The position numbers and the translations under genes are program-made. Of a stretch of 64,000 bases of DNA, positions 17,070-25,764 are shown one piece after another; within the stretch, counting starts at the first letter, position 1, and each line of letters opens with the position of its first letter. This stretch comes from Bordetella sp. LUAb4 (GTDB taxonomy: Bacteria > Pseudomonadota > Gammaproteobacteria > Burkholderiales > Burkholderiaceae_B), in contig NZ_JAHPZX010000007.1 of assembly GCF_021325795.1 (NCBI RefSeq), forward strand, positions 186,001 through 250,000. The letters are read 5' to 3'. Under the pieces are notes generated by a model. The model was not told the DNA's origin. It ran no database searches and saw only the letters and a program-made list of their open reading frames with translations.

Positions 17070-18140
17070 TTACCCCGCGCGGCGCTTCAAGGCGGCGGCC
17101 AACTCGTCCACGCTTAGTACATGGTCGAAGTTGGCGGCGTGGCGGGCCTTGAGCGTGAGTTCGGCGGCGACGCGCAATTGCGCGTCGTCGATGGCCTGCG
17201 CGCCCAGATCCCTCAGCGTGGTGGGCAAGCCGGTGGCGGCGTACCAATCCTCCAGGCCGGCCAGCACTTGATCGTCACGCCGTTCCAGTTCCAATTGAAC
17301 CAGCAGCCCCAGGGCAACCTGCAAACCATGCATGGCATGACCTACCCCGGCGATACGCGGCAAGCCGCGGGTCAGCGCGTGGGCGATCGACAAGCCGCCG
17401 CTTTCGAAACCCAGGCCGCTCATCAGGATCATGGCTTCCACCGCGCGCTCGAATGCCGCGGTGGGCTGGCCGCTGCCGGCGGTCGCAAGGGCCTGGACGC
17501 CGTCGGCCAGCAAGGTGCGGTAGCAGCCATCGGCAATCAACTGCGCCGTCAGCGTGGACGCGCCGTTGTACATATTGGGACCGCCCGCCGCGTAGCATTG
17601 CTCCGCTTCGAATTTCTTGGAAATCGCATCACCCAGGCCGGCGCGGAAGAAATGCGCGGGTGCGGTCGCAACCAGGGCAGTATCGACCAGCACCGTGGTC
17701 GGATTGAACAACATGTGTTCGACCGCCACCAGATTGTGGTGTTCGTCATAGAGGACGTAATTCTTGCTGGTGGGCGCATCATTGGAAGCCACCGTCGGCA
17801 CGGTGACCAGATGGCAGTGCAGGGCGCGCGCCACCGCCTTGCCTGCATCCAGGGCTTTGCCGCCGCCCACGGCCACTACGGCGCGTGCGGGTGTGGCGGC
17901 GGCCCGCCGGCACAGGTCCTGGATCGAGGCCGGCGTCATCTCGCCTTCGACCGGCAGCACGTGGGTGTTGACGCCACTGGCTTCGCACAATGCGCGCAGG
18001 CGTGTGCCGTGGACGTCAAGGACGTAGCTGTCGATGACCAGCGCGGCTTGCGGCCCGAACTGCGCCATGACTTCGCCCAGGCGCGCGACGGCATCCGGCC
18101 CCTGTATGTAGCGGCTGGGGCCGCCGAAGATTTTCAGCAT
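17070..18140 (-). CDS. Iron-type (glycerol dehydrogenase-like) alcohol dehydrogenase
   Basis: A 356-residue group III metal-dependent alcohol dehydrogenase of the GldA/glycerol dehydrogenase branch. The NAD motif VGGGKALDAGKAVA (about 93-106) is clear. Metal ligands are the Asp in GLGDAISKKFEAEQC and His residues in GLSIAHALTRGL and GVGHAMHGLQVALG. It is probably cytoplasmic and oxidises a vicinal diol or polyol. It is read with the GntR gene just upstream (39-base gap) and is convergent with the BKACE gene. Its place in the regulon suggests polyol or hydroxy-ketone chemistry. Confidence 0.9.
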   Translation of the reverse strand: MLKIFGGPSRYIQGPDAVARLGEVMAQFGPQAALVIDSYVLDVHGTRLRALCEASGVNTHVLPVEGEMTPASIQDLCRRAAATPARAVVAVGGGKALDAGKAVARALHCHLVTVPTVASNDAPTSKNYVLYDEHHNLVAVEHMLFNPTTVLVDTALVATAPAHFFRAGLGDAISKKFEAEQCYAAGGPNMYNGASTLTAQLIADGCYRTLLADGVQALATAGSGQPTAAFERAVEAMILMSGLGFESGGLSIAHALTRGLPRIAGVGHAMHGLQVALGLLVQLELERRDDQVLAGLEDWYAATGLPTTLRDLGAQAIDDAQLRVAAELTLKARHAANFDHVLSVDELAAALKRRAG

Positions 18141-18179
18141 GATGTCTCCTCGTTCTTATTGCGCCCTGCGGCGTGGTGC

Positions 18180-18890
18180 TTATTTCTTCGCGGACGCGAT
18201 CTCCCGCGGCGTCTCTTGTTCGTTCTCTTTTTCGATCAGCCAATCGATCATGATCTTGCCGCCCCAGGCGATGTCGTCTTGCAAGGCGTGGCGCGCGGCC
18301 TCGGCGTCGCGCGCCTTCAGCGCGTCGAGCACGGCCTCGTGCCGATGCTGGTCTTGCGAATAGTCCAGCACGGACGTCTTCACGTGGAAGACTTTCAAAA
18401 TAGGGCCGGTGATGACCCAGAACGATTCCACCGTATTGCGCAGCACCGGCATGCGGCTGGCTTCGAGAATGGCGAAGTGGAACTTGCGGTTGAGAAAGCT
18501 CGCGCGCTTGGGATCGGTAGCGGTGCAGTTGATGAACTGGGCCTGCAAGGCCACCAGGTTGTCCAACTGCTTGGTGGTGATCTGCCGCGCGGCTTCAGCG
18601 GCGCCCATGCCTTCCAGATGGAAGCGGATCTGCTGGATTTCGCTGAGCTTGGCCGAATTGACGTAGGGCACATAGACGGCGGTGGCCGCCTGCATTTCCA
18701 GGCCCTGTTCGCTGATCAGGCGAAAGATGGCTTCGCGCACGGGGGTGATGGAAACGCCCAGCGCCTGCGCGAGTTCACCGATGATCAGCCGTTCGCCCGG
18801 CTCGTACTGGCCGTTGATCAGGGCTTCGCGGATTTCGTTATAGACCCGGACCGAAAGGTTTTCTTTCTTGACCGGTTTGAGGTTGACCAT
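18180..18890 (-). CDS. GntR-family (FCD-type) regulator of the surrounding catabolic regulon
   Basis: A 236-residue regulator with an N-terminal winged HTH (IIGELAQALGVSITPVREAIFRL, about residues 38-61) and a helical FCD domain. Likely ligand/metal residues are visible in NRKFHFAILEAS, QDQHRHEAVLDALKARD and ARHALQDDI. It is transcribed divergently from the transketolase genes. Their shared promoter holds a 14-base AT-rich sequence repeated in the importer/SDR promoter, so this protein most likely represses all four transcription units between 7457 and 23438, including its own. Its inducer would be a pathway metabolite. Confidence 0.88.
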   Translation of the reverse strand: MVNLKPVKKENLSVRVYNEIREALINGQYEPGERLIIGELAQALGVSITPVREAIFRLISEQGLEMQAATAVYVPYVNSAKLSEIQQIRFHLEGMGAAEAARQITTKQLDNLVALQAQFINCTATDPKRASFLNRKFHFAILEASRMPVLRNTVESFWVITGPILKVFHVKTSVLDYSQDQHRHEAVLDALKARDAEAARHALQDDIAWGGKIMIDWLIEKENEQETPREIASAKK

Positions 18891-18960
18891 GTTGCGCGTC
18901 GAAAAAAGGGGAGAGGAAATTTTAGCCTGCGATGCGCTTTTCTCGGTACAGTCGCTATAT

Positions 18961-18975
18961 TATATATCATATATT
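18961..18975. promoter_or_regulatory. Candidate GntR operator, copy 2
   Basis: TATATATCATATATT is a near-perfect palindrome around C at 18968 (one mismatch in the outermost pair). Bases 18962-18975 match 14162-14175 on the opposite strand exactly. It lies 71 bases upstream of the GntR start and 25 bases before the transketolase start, so bound protein would block both directions. Confidence 0.7.
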
Positions 18976-18999
18976 CTAAGGCCGACGAGGAGACATACC

Positions 19000-19929
19000 A
19001 TGGCCCATACGGCTCAAGCGCCCGGTGCCTTTGCCCCGCCCATATCCCCCACCGCGCCCGCTGCGGCGCAGTTCGTAGAAGGGGCGTACGCCCTGGCGCC
19101 TGAACAACTGGCGCGCCTGCGCGAGAAAGCCCGCTTCATCCGCCTGGAAACCCTGCGCCTGATCGAGATCGCCAAGATCGGCCACTACAGTTCGGTGTTT
19201 TCCTGCGCGGAGATCTTTTCCGCCCTCTATTACGACGTCATGCGCTTGCGCGATGGCGATCCCACCTGGGTCGGCCGCGACCGCTTTCTCATGGGCAAGG
19301 GCCACGCCGCCGTCGGCTTGTTCCCCGTGCTGGCGGACCATGGCTTTTTCGACAAGTCGCTACTGGATGGCTATACGCGTCTGGGCAGTCCTTTGGGCGA
19401 CCATCCGGACATGACCAAGGTGCCGGGCGTGGATTTCAGTTCCGGGTCCATCGGCCATGCCTTGTCCAATGGCGCCGGCATGGCCCTGGGCGGCCGCATG
19501 GCGGGTGAGGATTTCAATGTCTTCGTCATGCTGGGTGACGGCGAGATGCAGGAAGGGCAGGTGTGGGAAGCCGCATTGTTCGGCGCGCATCATCGCTTGG
19601 GCCGGTTGGTGGCCATCGTCGATCGCAATGGCTATCAGCTCGACGGCAAGGTCGACGACGTGATGGGCGTGGAATCGCTCAAGGACAAATGGTCCAGTTT
19701 CGGCTGGCAGGTGCATGAAGTCGACGGCCATGACCTGACGGCGCTGACGCCCTTGCTGCGCCAGTTGAAGGCGGATACGGCGCGTACCCAGCCGGCCTGC
19801 GTGATCGCGCGCACGGTCAAGGGTAGAGGTGTGTCCTATATGGAGACGGAGCCGGGTTGGCATTTGGGCTATCTGGCCCCGGACGACGCCCAGCGGGCGC
19901 GTGAAGAAATCATGGCGCGGGAGATCTGA
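19000..19929 (+). CDS. Transketolase, N-terminal (thiamine diphosphate-binding) subunit
   Basis: A 309-residue N-terminal half of a two-subunit transketolase. It has MGKGHAAVGLFPVLADHGFF, the thiamine motif GDGEMQEGQVWEA with the closing DRNGYQLDG, and the early SSGSIGHALSNGAGMA. Split transketolases often serve specialised sugar catabolism rather than the pentose phosphate pathway. The open frame runs upstream to 18868, but the ATG at 19000 with ACGAGGAGACATACC is the proper start, and the upstream stretch contains the operator. Two bases separate it from the C-terminal subunit gene. Confidence 0.92.
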   Translation: MAHTAQAPGAFAPPISPTAPAAAQFVEGAYALAPEQLARLREKARFIRLETLRLIEIAKIGHYSSVFSCAEIFSALYYDVMRLRDGDPTWVGRDRFLMGKGHAAVGLFPVLADHGFFDKSLLDGYTRLGSPLGDHPDMTKVPGVDFSSGSIGHALSNGAGMALGGRMAGEDFNVFVMLGDGEMQEGQVWEAALFGAHHRLGRLVAIVDRNGYQLDGKVDDVMGVESLKDKWSSFGWQVHEVDGHDLTALTPLLRQLKADTARTQPACVIARTVKGRGVSYMETEPGWHLGYLAPDDAQRAREEIMAREI

Positions 19930-19931
19930 CG

Positions 19932-21032
19932 ATGACACGGCAAATGAATCTCCAAGGTGCGGATTCGGGACGGCATGCAGTGGGCGAAACTGCATTTAGC
20001 GAACCTCCATTTAGCGACCCGGCAGTTAGCGGCACTGCACCCGCCGGCCCCCGGTCACCAGATTCCTGGCAATATCGCGCGCTGAATGCGATCAACCCTG
20101 GCTTGTCCTACTTGTCGGATGCGCTGATCGAGTTGACGCGCGCGGGCCATCCCATCGTGGCCGGGGCGGCCGACCTGCAGTATTCCAACGGCTTGAACCG
20201 CTACGCCCAGGCGTATCCGGACCGCTATGTGCAATTCGGCATCTCGGAGCAGAACATGGTGTCGGCAGCGGCCGGCCTGGCGACGACGGGGCATATGCCT
20301 TTCGTCGCCACCTTTGCCTCGTTCCTGGGCCTGCTGTGCTGCGAACAGATCCGCATGGACGTGGCCTATACCAAGCTGCCGGTGCGGCTGATTGGGCATC
20401 ACACGGGCATCAGCCTGGGTTTCTATGGCACTTCGCATCATGCGACGGAAGACATCTCCACCATGCGTGCCATCGCGGGCCTGACGGTGGTTTCGCCCGC
20501 CGACGGGCCGCAGTTGGCGGCGGCCATCAAGGCGTCGGTGGACTGGCCCGAGCCCATCTATTTCCGCATCGGCCGGGGGCGCGAGCCGCAAGTCTACGAG
20601 GACGGCCAGCCCTTCACCTTCGGTCAGGCCATCGTGCATGCCGAAGGAAAGGACCTGACGCTGATCGCCTGCGGTATCGGCGTGCGCGCGGCGCTGGATG
20701 CCGCCCAGGCTTTGCGCGAAGAAGGCTATTCGGTGGGCGTCATCGACATGCCCACCATCAAGCCCCTGGACCGCGCCGCGGTGTTGCGCGCGGCCGGCGG
20801 CTGCCGTTTGATGATGACGGTGGAAGAACACAATGTGTTGGGCGGCCTGGGGTCGGCGGTTGCCGAAGTGCTGGCCGACGAGGGGCTGGGCGTGCGCTTG
20901 TACCGGCATGGCATCCAGGACGAATACAGCCTGATCGCGCCGCCGACCACGCTGTATGCCCATTACCGCCTGGACGCCGCGGGCGTGGCCCAGGTGGCAC
21001 GCGAACAACTTTCCAAGGGGAAGCAAGGATGA
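19932..21032 (+). CDS. Transketolase, C-terminal subunit
   Basis: A 366-residue C-terminal half of the split transketolase. It holds the pyrimidine-binding domain (GISEQNMVSAAAGLATTG with the cofactor-activating Glu near residue 107), HHTGISLGFYGTSHHATEDI with conserved His residues, and the C-terminal transketolase domain from about 240. The first 50 residues are an unusual Ser/Pro/Ala-rich tail with a five-residue repeat (TAFSE-PPFSD-PAVSG) encoded by 15-base units at 19990-20034. It could begin later (ATG at 19944). The stop overlaps the next start as ATGA. It would transfer a two-carbon ketol unit; donor and acceptor are unknown. Confidence 0.9.
   Translation: MTRQMNLQGADSGRHAVGETAFSEPPFSDPAVSGTAPAGPRSPDSWQYRALNAINPGLSYLSDALIELTRAGHPIVAGAADLQYSNGLNRYAQAYPDRYVQFGISEQNMVSAAAGLATTGHMPFVATFASFLGLLCCEQIRMDVAYTKLPVRLIGHHTGISLGFYGTSHHATEDISTMRAIAGLTVVSPADGPQLAAAIKASVDWPEPIYFRIGRGREPQVYEDGQPFTFGQAIVHAEGKDLTLIACGIGVRAALDAAQALREEGYSVGVIDMPTIKPLDRAAVLRAAGGCRLMMTVEEHNVLGGLGSAVAEVLADEGLGVRLYRHGIQDEYSLIAPPTTLYAHYRLDAAGVAQVAREQLSKGKQG
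19990..20034 (+). repeat. In-frame 15-base tandem repeat (three units) in the transketolase C subunit
   Basis: Three 15-base units beginning at 19990, 20005 and 20020 share a central TTAGCG and encode TAFSE, PPFSD and PAVSG. They lie in a poorly conserved N-terminal tail. Confidence 0.65.
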
Positions 21033-21841
21033 AGATCATTACTGGCGAAACGCGGGTCTACGGCATCCTGGCCGATCCCATCCATCACGTGCAGACCCCG
21101 CAGCGGATGAACGAGCATTTCGCGGCCTTGAGCCACGACGGTGTATTGGTGCCGCTGCATGCGGGCGCCGACACCTTGGCGCGCGTGGTGGACGGCTTGC
21201 GTGGCTTGCGCAATCTGGGTGGCGTCATCGTTACCGTGCCGCACAAGACGGCCATCGCCGGCCTGTGCGACGAAGTGTCCGACAGCGCGCGGCTGATCGG
21301 TGCCGTCAACGTGGTACGCCGCGAAGCCGATGGGCGGTTGGTGGGACATATGCTCGATGGCGAGGGCTTTGTCGGCGGTCTGCGCGCCAATGGCGTGGAG
21401 CCGCGGGGTCGCAGTGCTTATCTGGCCGGCGCCGGTGGCGCGGCCAATGCCATCGCGTTCGCATTGGTGCAGGCTGGTGTGTCGCGCCTGACCATCGCCA
21501 ATCGCACCCGCGCCAAGGCCGATGACCTGAAGCAGCGCCTGGCGCAGCTGGATCCGGCGGCCGTTGTCGTGGTGGGCACGCCTGATCCGTCCGGCCATGA
21601 CCTGGTGGTCAACGCGACGTCGCTAGGCCTGCGCGAGGGCGACGCGCTGCCACTGGAGACGGCACGCCTGACGCCCGATCAGCTGGTCTGCGAAGTCATC
21701 ATGCAGCCGCGCGAAACGGCCTTGCTGCGGGATGCGCAACAGCGCGGGTGCCGCGTGCACTACGGCGCCCCGATGCTGGCGGCGCAGATCGCCCTGATGG
21801 CGCGGTTCCTGGGCGTGCGCGGGCCGACGGCCGTGGCTTGA
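21029..21841 (+). CDS. Shikimate dehydrogenase-like protein (AroE superfamily)
   Basis: A 270-residue AroE/YdiB superfamily dehydrogenase. The N-terminal substrate domain contains VTVPHK (catalytic Lys near residue 71) and GAVNVV. MLDGEGFVGGL supplies the catalytic Asp near 108. The nucleotide-binding AGAGGAANAIAFALVQAG follows. The substrate motif SxSP of true shikimate dehydrogenases is replaced by HVQTP near residues 17-21, so the natural substrate is probably not shikimate. The long open frame from 20336 is a shadow; the ATG at 21029 overlaps the transketolase stop and has CAAGG upstream. It probably reduces or oxidises a carbocyclic or branched hydroxy acid in this pathway. Confidence 0.87.
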   Translation: MKIITGETRVYGILADPIHHVQTPQRMNEHFAALSHDGVLVPLHAGADTLARVVDGLRGLRNLGGVIVTVPHKTAIAGLCDEVSDSARLIGAVNVVRREADGRLVGHMLDGEGFVGGLRANGVEPRGRSAYLAGAGGAANAIAFALVQAGVSRLTIANRTRAKADDLKQRLAQLDPAAVVVVGTPDPSGHDLVVNATSLGLREGDALPLETARLTPDQLVCEVIMQPRETALLRDAQQRGCRVHYGAPMLAAQIALMARFLGVRGPTAVA

Positions 21842-21851
21842 AGGAAGGGCC

Positions 21852-23438
21852 ATGGCGGATTTCGATTTCATCATCGCGGGCGGCGGCACGGCCGGCTGCA
21901 TCCTGGCCAATCGCCTGACGGCCGACGGCCGCCATCGCGTGCTGCTGATCGAAGCGGGCGAGGATGCGGCCAGCATGTGGGTCGGCATTCCCGCCGGTTT
22001 CAGCAAGCTGCTGGTGGACCCCCGCTTCAACTGGCGCTTCGCCACCGAGCCCGAGGAAAACACGCAGGGACGGGTGATCTCCGTGCCGCGCGGCAAGGGG
22101 CTGGGCGGGTCTACGCTGATCAACGGCGGCATCTATGTGCGGGGCCAGCGGCAGGACTACGATGCCTGGGCAGCGGCGGGCGCGACGGGCTGGGCCTATG
22201 CGGACGTCGAGCCTTATTTCCGCCGGCTCGAGCATTATGCGCAAGGCGGTGCCTTGCGCGGCAAGGACGGGCCGATGCATCTGACTCAGGTGCGTGAGCG
22301 CTATCCGGTGGCCGATGCCTTCATCGCCGCGGCGCGCGAAGACGGTCAGCCTCTCAACGAGGACTACAACGGCGAACGCCAGGAGGGCTTCGGCTACTAC
22401 CAGGTGCTGCAGAAGGATGGCCGGCGTTGGAGCGCGGCCGACGGCTATCTGAAGCCGGCGCGCGGGCGCCCCAATCTGCGCGTGGAGTCCGACGCGCGCG
22501 TGTTGCGGCTGGTGTTCGAGGGCAAGCGTTGCGTCGGTGTGGTGTATCGCCAGCGGGGCCAGGATGTGACCGTGCGGGCCGCGCGTGAGACCTTGCTGTG
22601 CATGGGGGCGGTGCAGTCGCCGCAGATGTTGGAGCTGTCCGGCATTGGCGACCCGCAACGTCTGCAGGCGCTGGGGATCACGCTGGTGCAGGCGGCGCCG
22701 CAGGTGGGCGAGAACTATATCGATCACTACGCGACGCGCATGAACTGGCGGGTCAAGGGTACGGTTACCTTGAACGAGATGTCGCGTGGCTGGCGGCTGT
22801 TGCGTCAGGTAGGGCTTTACTATGCGGCGCGGCGCGGCATCCTTACCTTGGGGACGGGCCTGGTGCATGGCTTCATCAAGTCGCGACCGGAATTGGCTGA
22901 GCCCGACGTCCAGTATTTCTTCGTGCATGCCAGCTACGCCAACGCGGCCGAGCGTATCCTTGATCGCCACCCAGGCATGACGTTGGGAGTGGCGCAATTG
23001 CGGCCGGAATCTGTTGGCAGCATTCATGCCAGGACGCCGGATCCCGCCGACGCGCCCGCCATTCGGCCCAACTTCCTGGCCGCCCAGGTCGACCGCGATG
23101 CCTTGGTGCATGGCATGGAAGTGGCGCGCCGCATCGTTGGGCAACCCGCGATGGCGCCCTACGTGGAGGCCGAGACCAGTCCGGGCGCCGCGGTGCGCAC
23201 GTACGACGACTGGCTGGCGTTCGCGCGGCAGAACGGCCAGACCATCTATCACCCCATCGGTACCTGCCGCATGGGCCAGGACGAGGCCGCGGTGACGGAT
23301 CCGCAACTGCGTGTGCGTGGTGTAGAAGGATTGCGCGTGGTCGATGCGTCGGTGATGCCCAAGATGGTATCGGGCAATACGCAGGCCGCGGTGATGATGG
23401 TGGCGGAAAAGGCGGCGGATCTTATCCTGGGGAAGTAG
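21852..23438 (+). CDS. GMC-family FAD-dependent oxidoreductase (choline dehydrogenase-like)
   Basis: A 528-residue glucose-methanol-choline oxidoreductase of usual length. The FAD motif is GGGTAGCILANRL (about 10-22). The GMC signature PRGKGLGGSTLINGGIYVRG is at about 78-97. The C-terminal active site has His in YHPIGTCRMG and Asn in SGNTQAAVMM. It oxidises an alcohol to an aldehyde or acid with FAD, passing electrons to oxygen or a membrane acceptor. It ends the plus-strand transketolase operon (10 bases after the AroE-like stop). There is no signal peptide, so it is cytoplasmic or membrane-associated. Confidence 0.92.
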   Translation: MADFDFIIAGGGTAGCILANRLTADGRHRVLLIEAGEDAASMWVGIPAGFSKLLVDPRFNWRFATEPEENTQGRVISVPRGKGLGGSTLINGGIYVRGQRQDYDAWAAAGATGWAYADVEPYFRRLEHYAQGGALRGKDGPMHLTQVRERYPVADAFIAAAREDGQPLNEDYNGERQEGFGYYQVLQKDGRRWSAADGYLKPARGRPNLRVESDARVLRLVFEGKRCVGVVYRQRGQDVTVRAARETLLCMGAVQSPQMLELSGIGDPQRLQALGITLVQAAPQVGENYIDHYATRMNWRVKGTVTLNEMSRGWRLLRQVGLYYAARRGILTLGTGLVHGFIKSRPELAEPDVQYFFVHASYANAAERILDRHPGMTLGVAQLRPESVGSIHARTPDPADAPAIRPNFLAAQVDRDALVHGMEVARRIVGQPAMAPYVEAETSPGAAVRTYDDWLAFARQNGQTIYHPIGTCRMGQDEAAVTDPQLRVRGVEGLRVVDASVMPKMVSGNTQAAVMMVAEKAADLILGK

Positions 23439-23521
23439 GGAGGCCGGCATGCCGATAAACAGGCCTAGAATGGCGGCCATGAGGGGCGCGTGAGCGTCCT
23501 GCCGTATCAGGGGTTTGTTTT

Positions 23522-24271
23522 ATGTCTGTACCGTTTGTACCGTCCTTGCCGTCCGATTCATCCGTGTCGACCGACGCATTCGAGCTGCTGCCCCAGGAGG
23601 GCGATGCGCGGCAATTGTTCATCCTGTTGCATGGCGTCGGCGCCACGCCCGCCAGCATGCGGCCGCTGGCCGAGGCCTTGCGTGCCTCGTTTCCGCAGGC
23701 GGCCATTCTGGCGCCGGCGGGTTTCGAGCCCTTTGACGGTGGGCAAGGCGACCACGGTGGACGCCAATGGTTTTCGGTGCGCGGTGTCGACGAGACCAAC
23801 CGTCCGGCGCGCGTGGTGCAAGCCTTGCCGCCGCTGGTGGAATACATCCGCGCCAATCAAGCGCGTTTTCATCTTCTGCAAAGCGACACCGCCTTGGCCG
23901 GTTTCTCGCAAGGGGCGATCATGGCGTTGGAAGCCGTGGTGGCGCATGATGGCCTGGCTGGCAGGGTGCTGGCCTTCAGCGGCCGCTATGCCAGCGTGCC
24001 GCAATGGGCGCCGCAATACACCACCATCCACCTGCTGCATGGCGCCAGCGATACCGTCATGCCGGTAGCGCTGGCCGAACAGGCGCAAGCGCGCCTGAAC
24101 GAGCTGCACGGCGACTCGACCATAGACGTGGCCACGCGGGTGGGCCATGAACTGCACCCGGCCCTGATCGCCCGCGCCATCGTGCGTTTGCAGACCTGCG
24201 TGCCGCTGCGCAGCTGGGAAGCCGCGCTAGGCCTGAACCAGCACCCACCCAGCGGCACCGTCATTCATTGA
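23522..24271 (+). CDS. Phospholipase/carboxylesterase-family serine hydrolase
   Basis: A 249-residue alpha/beta hydrolase of the carboxylesterase/YpfH type. The nucleophile Ser is in GFSQGAIMAL (about residue 128), the acid Asp in HGASDTVMP and the base His in GHELHP. LLHGVGATPASM near residue 36 forms the oxyanion region. The start at 23522 is preceded by AGGGG at a suitable distance. Its 3' end overlaps the convergent NodT gene by seven bases. It is separated from the GMC gene by 83 bases, and I see no sign that it belongs to the regulon upstream. Substrate unknown. Confidence 0.87.
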   Translation: MSVPFVPSLPSDSSVSTDAFELLPQEGDARQLFILLHGVGATPASMRPLAEALRASFPQAAILAPAGFEPFDGGQGDHGGRQWFSVRGVDETNRPARVVQALPPLVEYIRANQARFHLLQSDTALAGFSQGAIMALEAVVAHDGLAGRVLAFSGRYASVPQWAPQYTTIHLLHGASDTVMPVALAEQAQARLNELHGDSTIDVATRVGHELHPALIARAIVRLQTCVPLRSWEAALGLNQHPPSGTVIH

Positions 24272-25749
24272 CGCTGCGCCGAGCCAGGGACGACAGCATT
24301 CCCTGGCTTGGCCGGCGCGTCCTGTTCCCAGCCGCCGCCCAAGGCCAGGAAGACCTTGATCTGATCTTCCACCATTTCCGCTTGCGAGGCGGCCAGTGCA
24401 CTTTCGTTATTGGCCAGCGTGCGCTCGGCATCGAGCACCGTCAGGTAGTCCGTTTTGCCGTACTGATACAGCTTGCGTGCCTGATCGGCCGCTTCGGTGC
24501 TCTGGTCGCGGGCAGCTTTCAATGCCTCGTCGCGGTCCAGCTCGCGGGCATAGATCGTCAGCGCGCTTTCGGTTTCGCGCAAGGCATTGAGCACGGTCGC
24601 GTCGAAGCGGGCATACGCTGCCTTGGTGCTGGCCTGGGCTTCGGCGATGCGGGCCTGGACGGCGCCGGTGTTGGGTATCGTCCACGAGATCAGGGGACCA
24701 AGGCTGTAGCCGAAGCTGCCGCGGCTGGCGAATTGATCCAGGAAATACCCGGAGTCGGCGGACAGTCCCAGGGTGATCTTGGGATAGAGGTCGCCCGTGG
24801 CCACGCCGATGCGCGCGGTGGCACCGGCCAGCGCGCGTTCTGCTTCCCGTATATCGGGACGGCGGCGCAGCAGGGCCGCGCCGTCGCCGACCGGGATGGG
24901 CTGCTTCAGTGCCGGTGCTGCCGCGCACTGCGCCAACTGCCGCGGAAATTGGTTGGGCGTTTCGCCCGTCAACGTGGCAAGTCGATACAAGGCCACGCGG
25001 CGCTTGGCTTCGAGCGGCGGCAGGGCCGCGCGCAACTGCTCCAGCTGGCCACGCGCACGCGTGACGTCCAGCGAGGTGCCGCGGCCCAGGTTCTGCAGCT
25101 TTTCATTGGCCTTGACGGACTCACTCTGCACGTCCACCGAGTGCTGCGCCGACTTGACCTGCATGCCGGCCGTGCATGCGGTGGCATAGGCCAGGGCGGT
25201 TTGCGCGGCGATGTTGGCGCGCATGGCGTCGTAGGCGGCCTGCACGGATGCCTGATCGGCGTCGGCGGCTTCGATGGCGCGGCGGATCTGGCCGACCAGA
25301 TCGACCGTGTACGAGACGCCGGCGCCCATGCTGTAGAACCACTCGCTGGGAGGATCGACGCCAGGCGCCAGTTCTTCGAAGCCCGAAGGATGGCCGAAGT
25401 AGGGCTTGGCGTTGACGTTGAACGAGGGCTGGGTAGCCGCTTGCGCCTGGCGCGTGGCGGCCGCCGCGCGTTCCATGTTCGCCGCCGCCACGCGCAGGTC
25501 CGTATTGGCTTCCAGGGCTTTGGTGATCAGCGCGTCGAGCTGCGGATCGTCGTACAGGCGCCACCATTTGCCGGGCACCGCATTCTGGGCGAAGGCGGCG
25601 TTCTGCGCACCGCTGAATGGCGCGGCGGCTTCAGGACGATTCACGGCGGCGTCCGTAGGCACTTTGTAGTCGGGGCCGACCGTGGTGCAGCCGGCCAGGG
25701 CGACGGCCACGGCGAGCACCGAGAGTTTGGGAAGATGAGGAATACGCAT
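24265..25749 (-). CDS. NodT-family outer membrane efflux lipoprotein
   Basis: A 494-residue outer-membrane factor of the TolC/NodT family. The signal peptide ends in the lipobox LAGC (Cys at about residue 20), so it is lipid-anchored. Two OEP domains span about 60-260 and 290-475, with the usual repeated helical pattern (RAAAATRQAQAA, SALAASQAEMVEDQIKVFLALGGGW). It is the last gene of the Aae-type operon (15 bases after the HlyD gene) and provides the outer-membrane exit for the FUSC pump. The family is normally about 450-500 residues. Its stop region overlaps the convergent esterase gene. Confidence 0.92.
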   Translation of the reverse strand: MRIPHLPKLSVLAVAVALAGCTTVGPDYKVPTDAAVNRPEAAAPFSGAQNAAFAQNAVPGKWWRLYDDPQLDALITKALEANTDLRVAAANMERAAAATRQAQAATQPSFNVNAKPYFGHPSGFEELAPGVDPPSEWFYSMGAGVSYTVDLVGQIRRAIEAADADQASVQAAYDAMRANIAAQTALAYATACTAGMQVKSAQHSVDVQSESVKANEKLQNLGRGTSLDVTRARGQLEQLRAALPPLEAKRRVALYRLATLTGETPNQFPRQLAQCAAAPALKQPIPVGDGAALLRRRPDIREAERALAGATARIGVATGDLYPKITLGLSADSGYFLDQFASRGSFGYSLGPLISWTIPNTGAVQARIAEAQASTKAAYARFDATVLNALRETESALTIYARELDRDEALKAARDQSTEAADQARKLYQYGKTDYLTVLDAERTLANNESALAASQAEMVEDQIKVFLALGGGWEQDAPAKPGNAVVPGSAQRQ

Positions 25750-25764
25750 GGCGGGACTCTTGAA

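Noticed and set aside
17121-19103. A 660-codon plus-strand open frame across the alcohol dehydrogenase and GntR genes
   Set aside because: Composition is that of an antisense shadow; both minus-strand genes have intact catalytic and HTH motifs.
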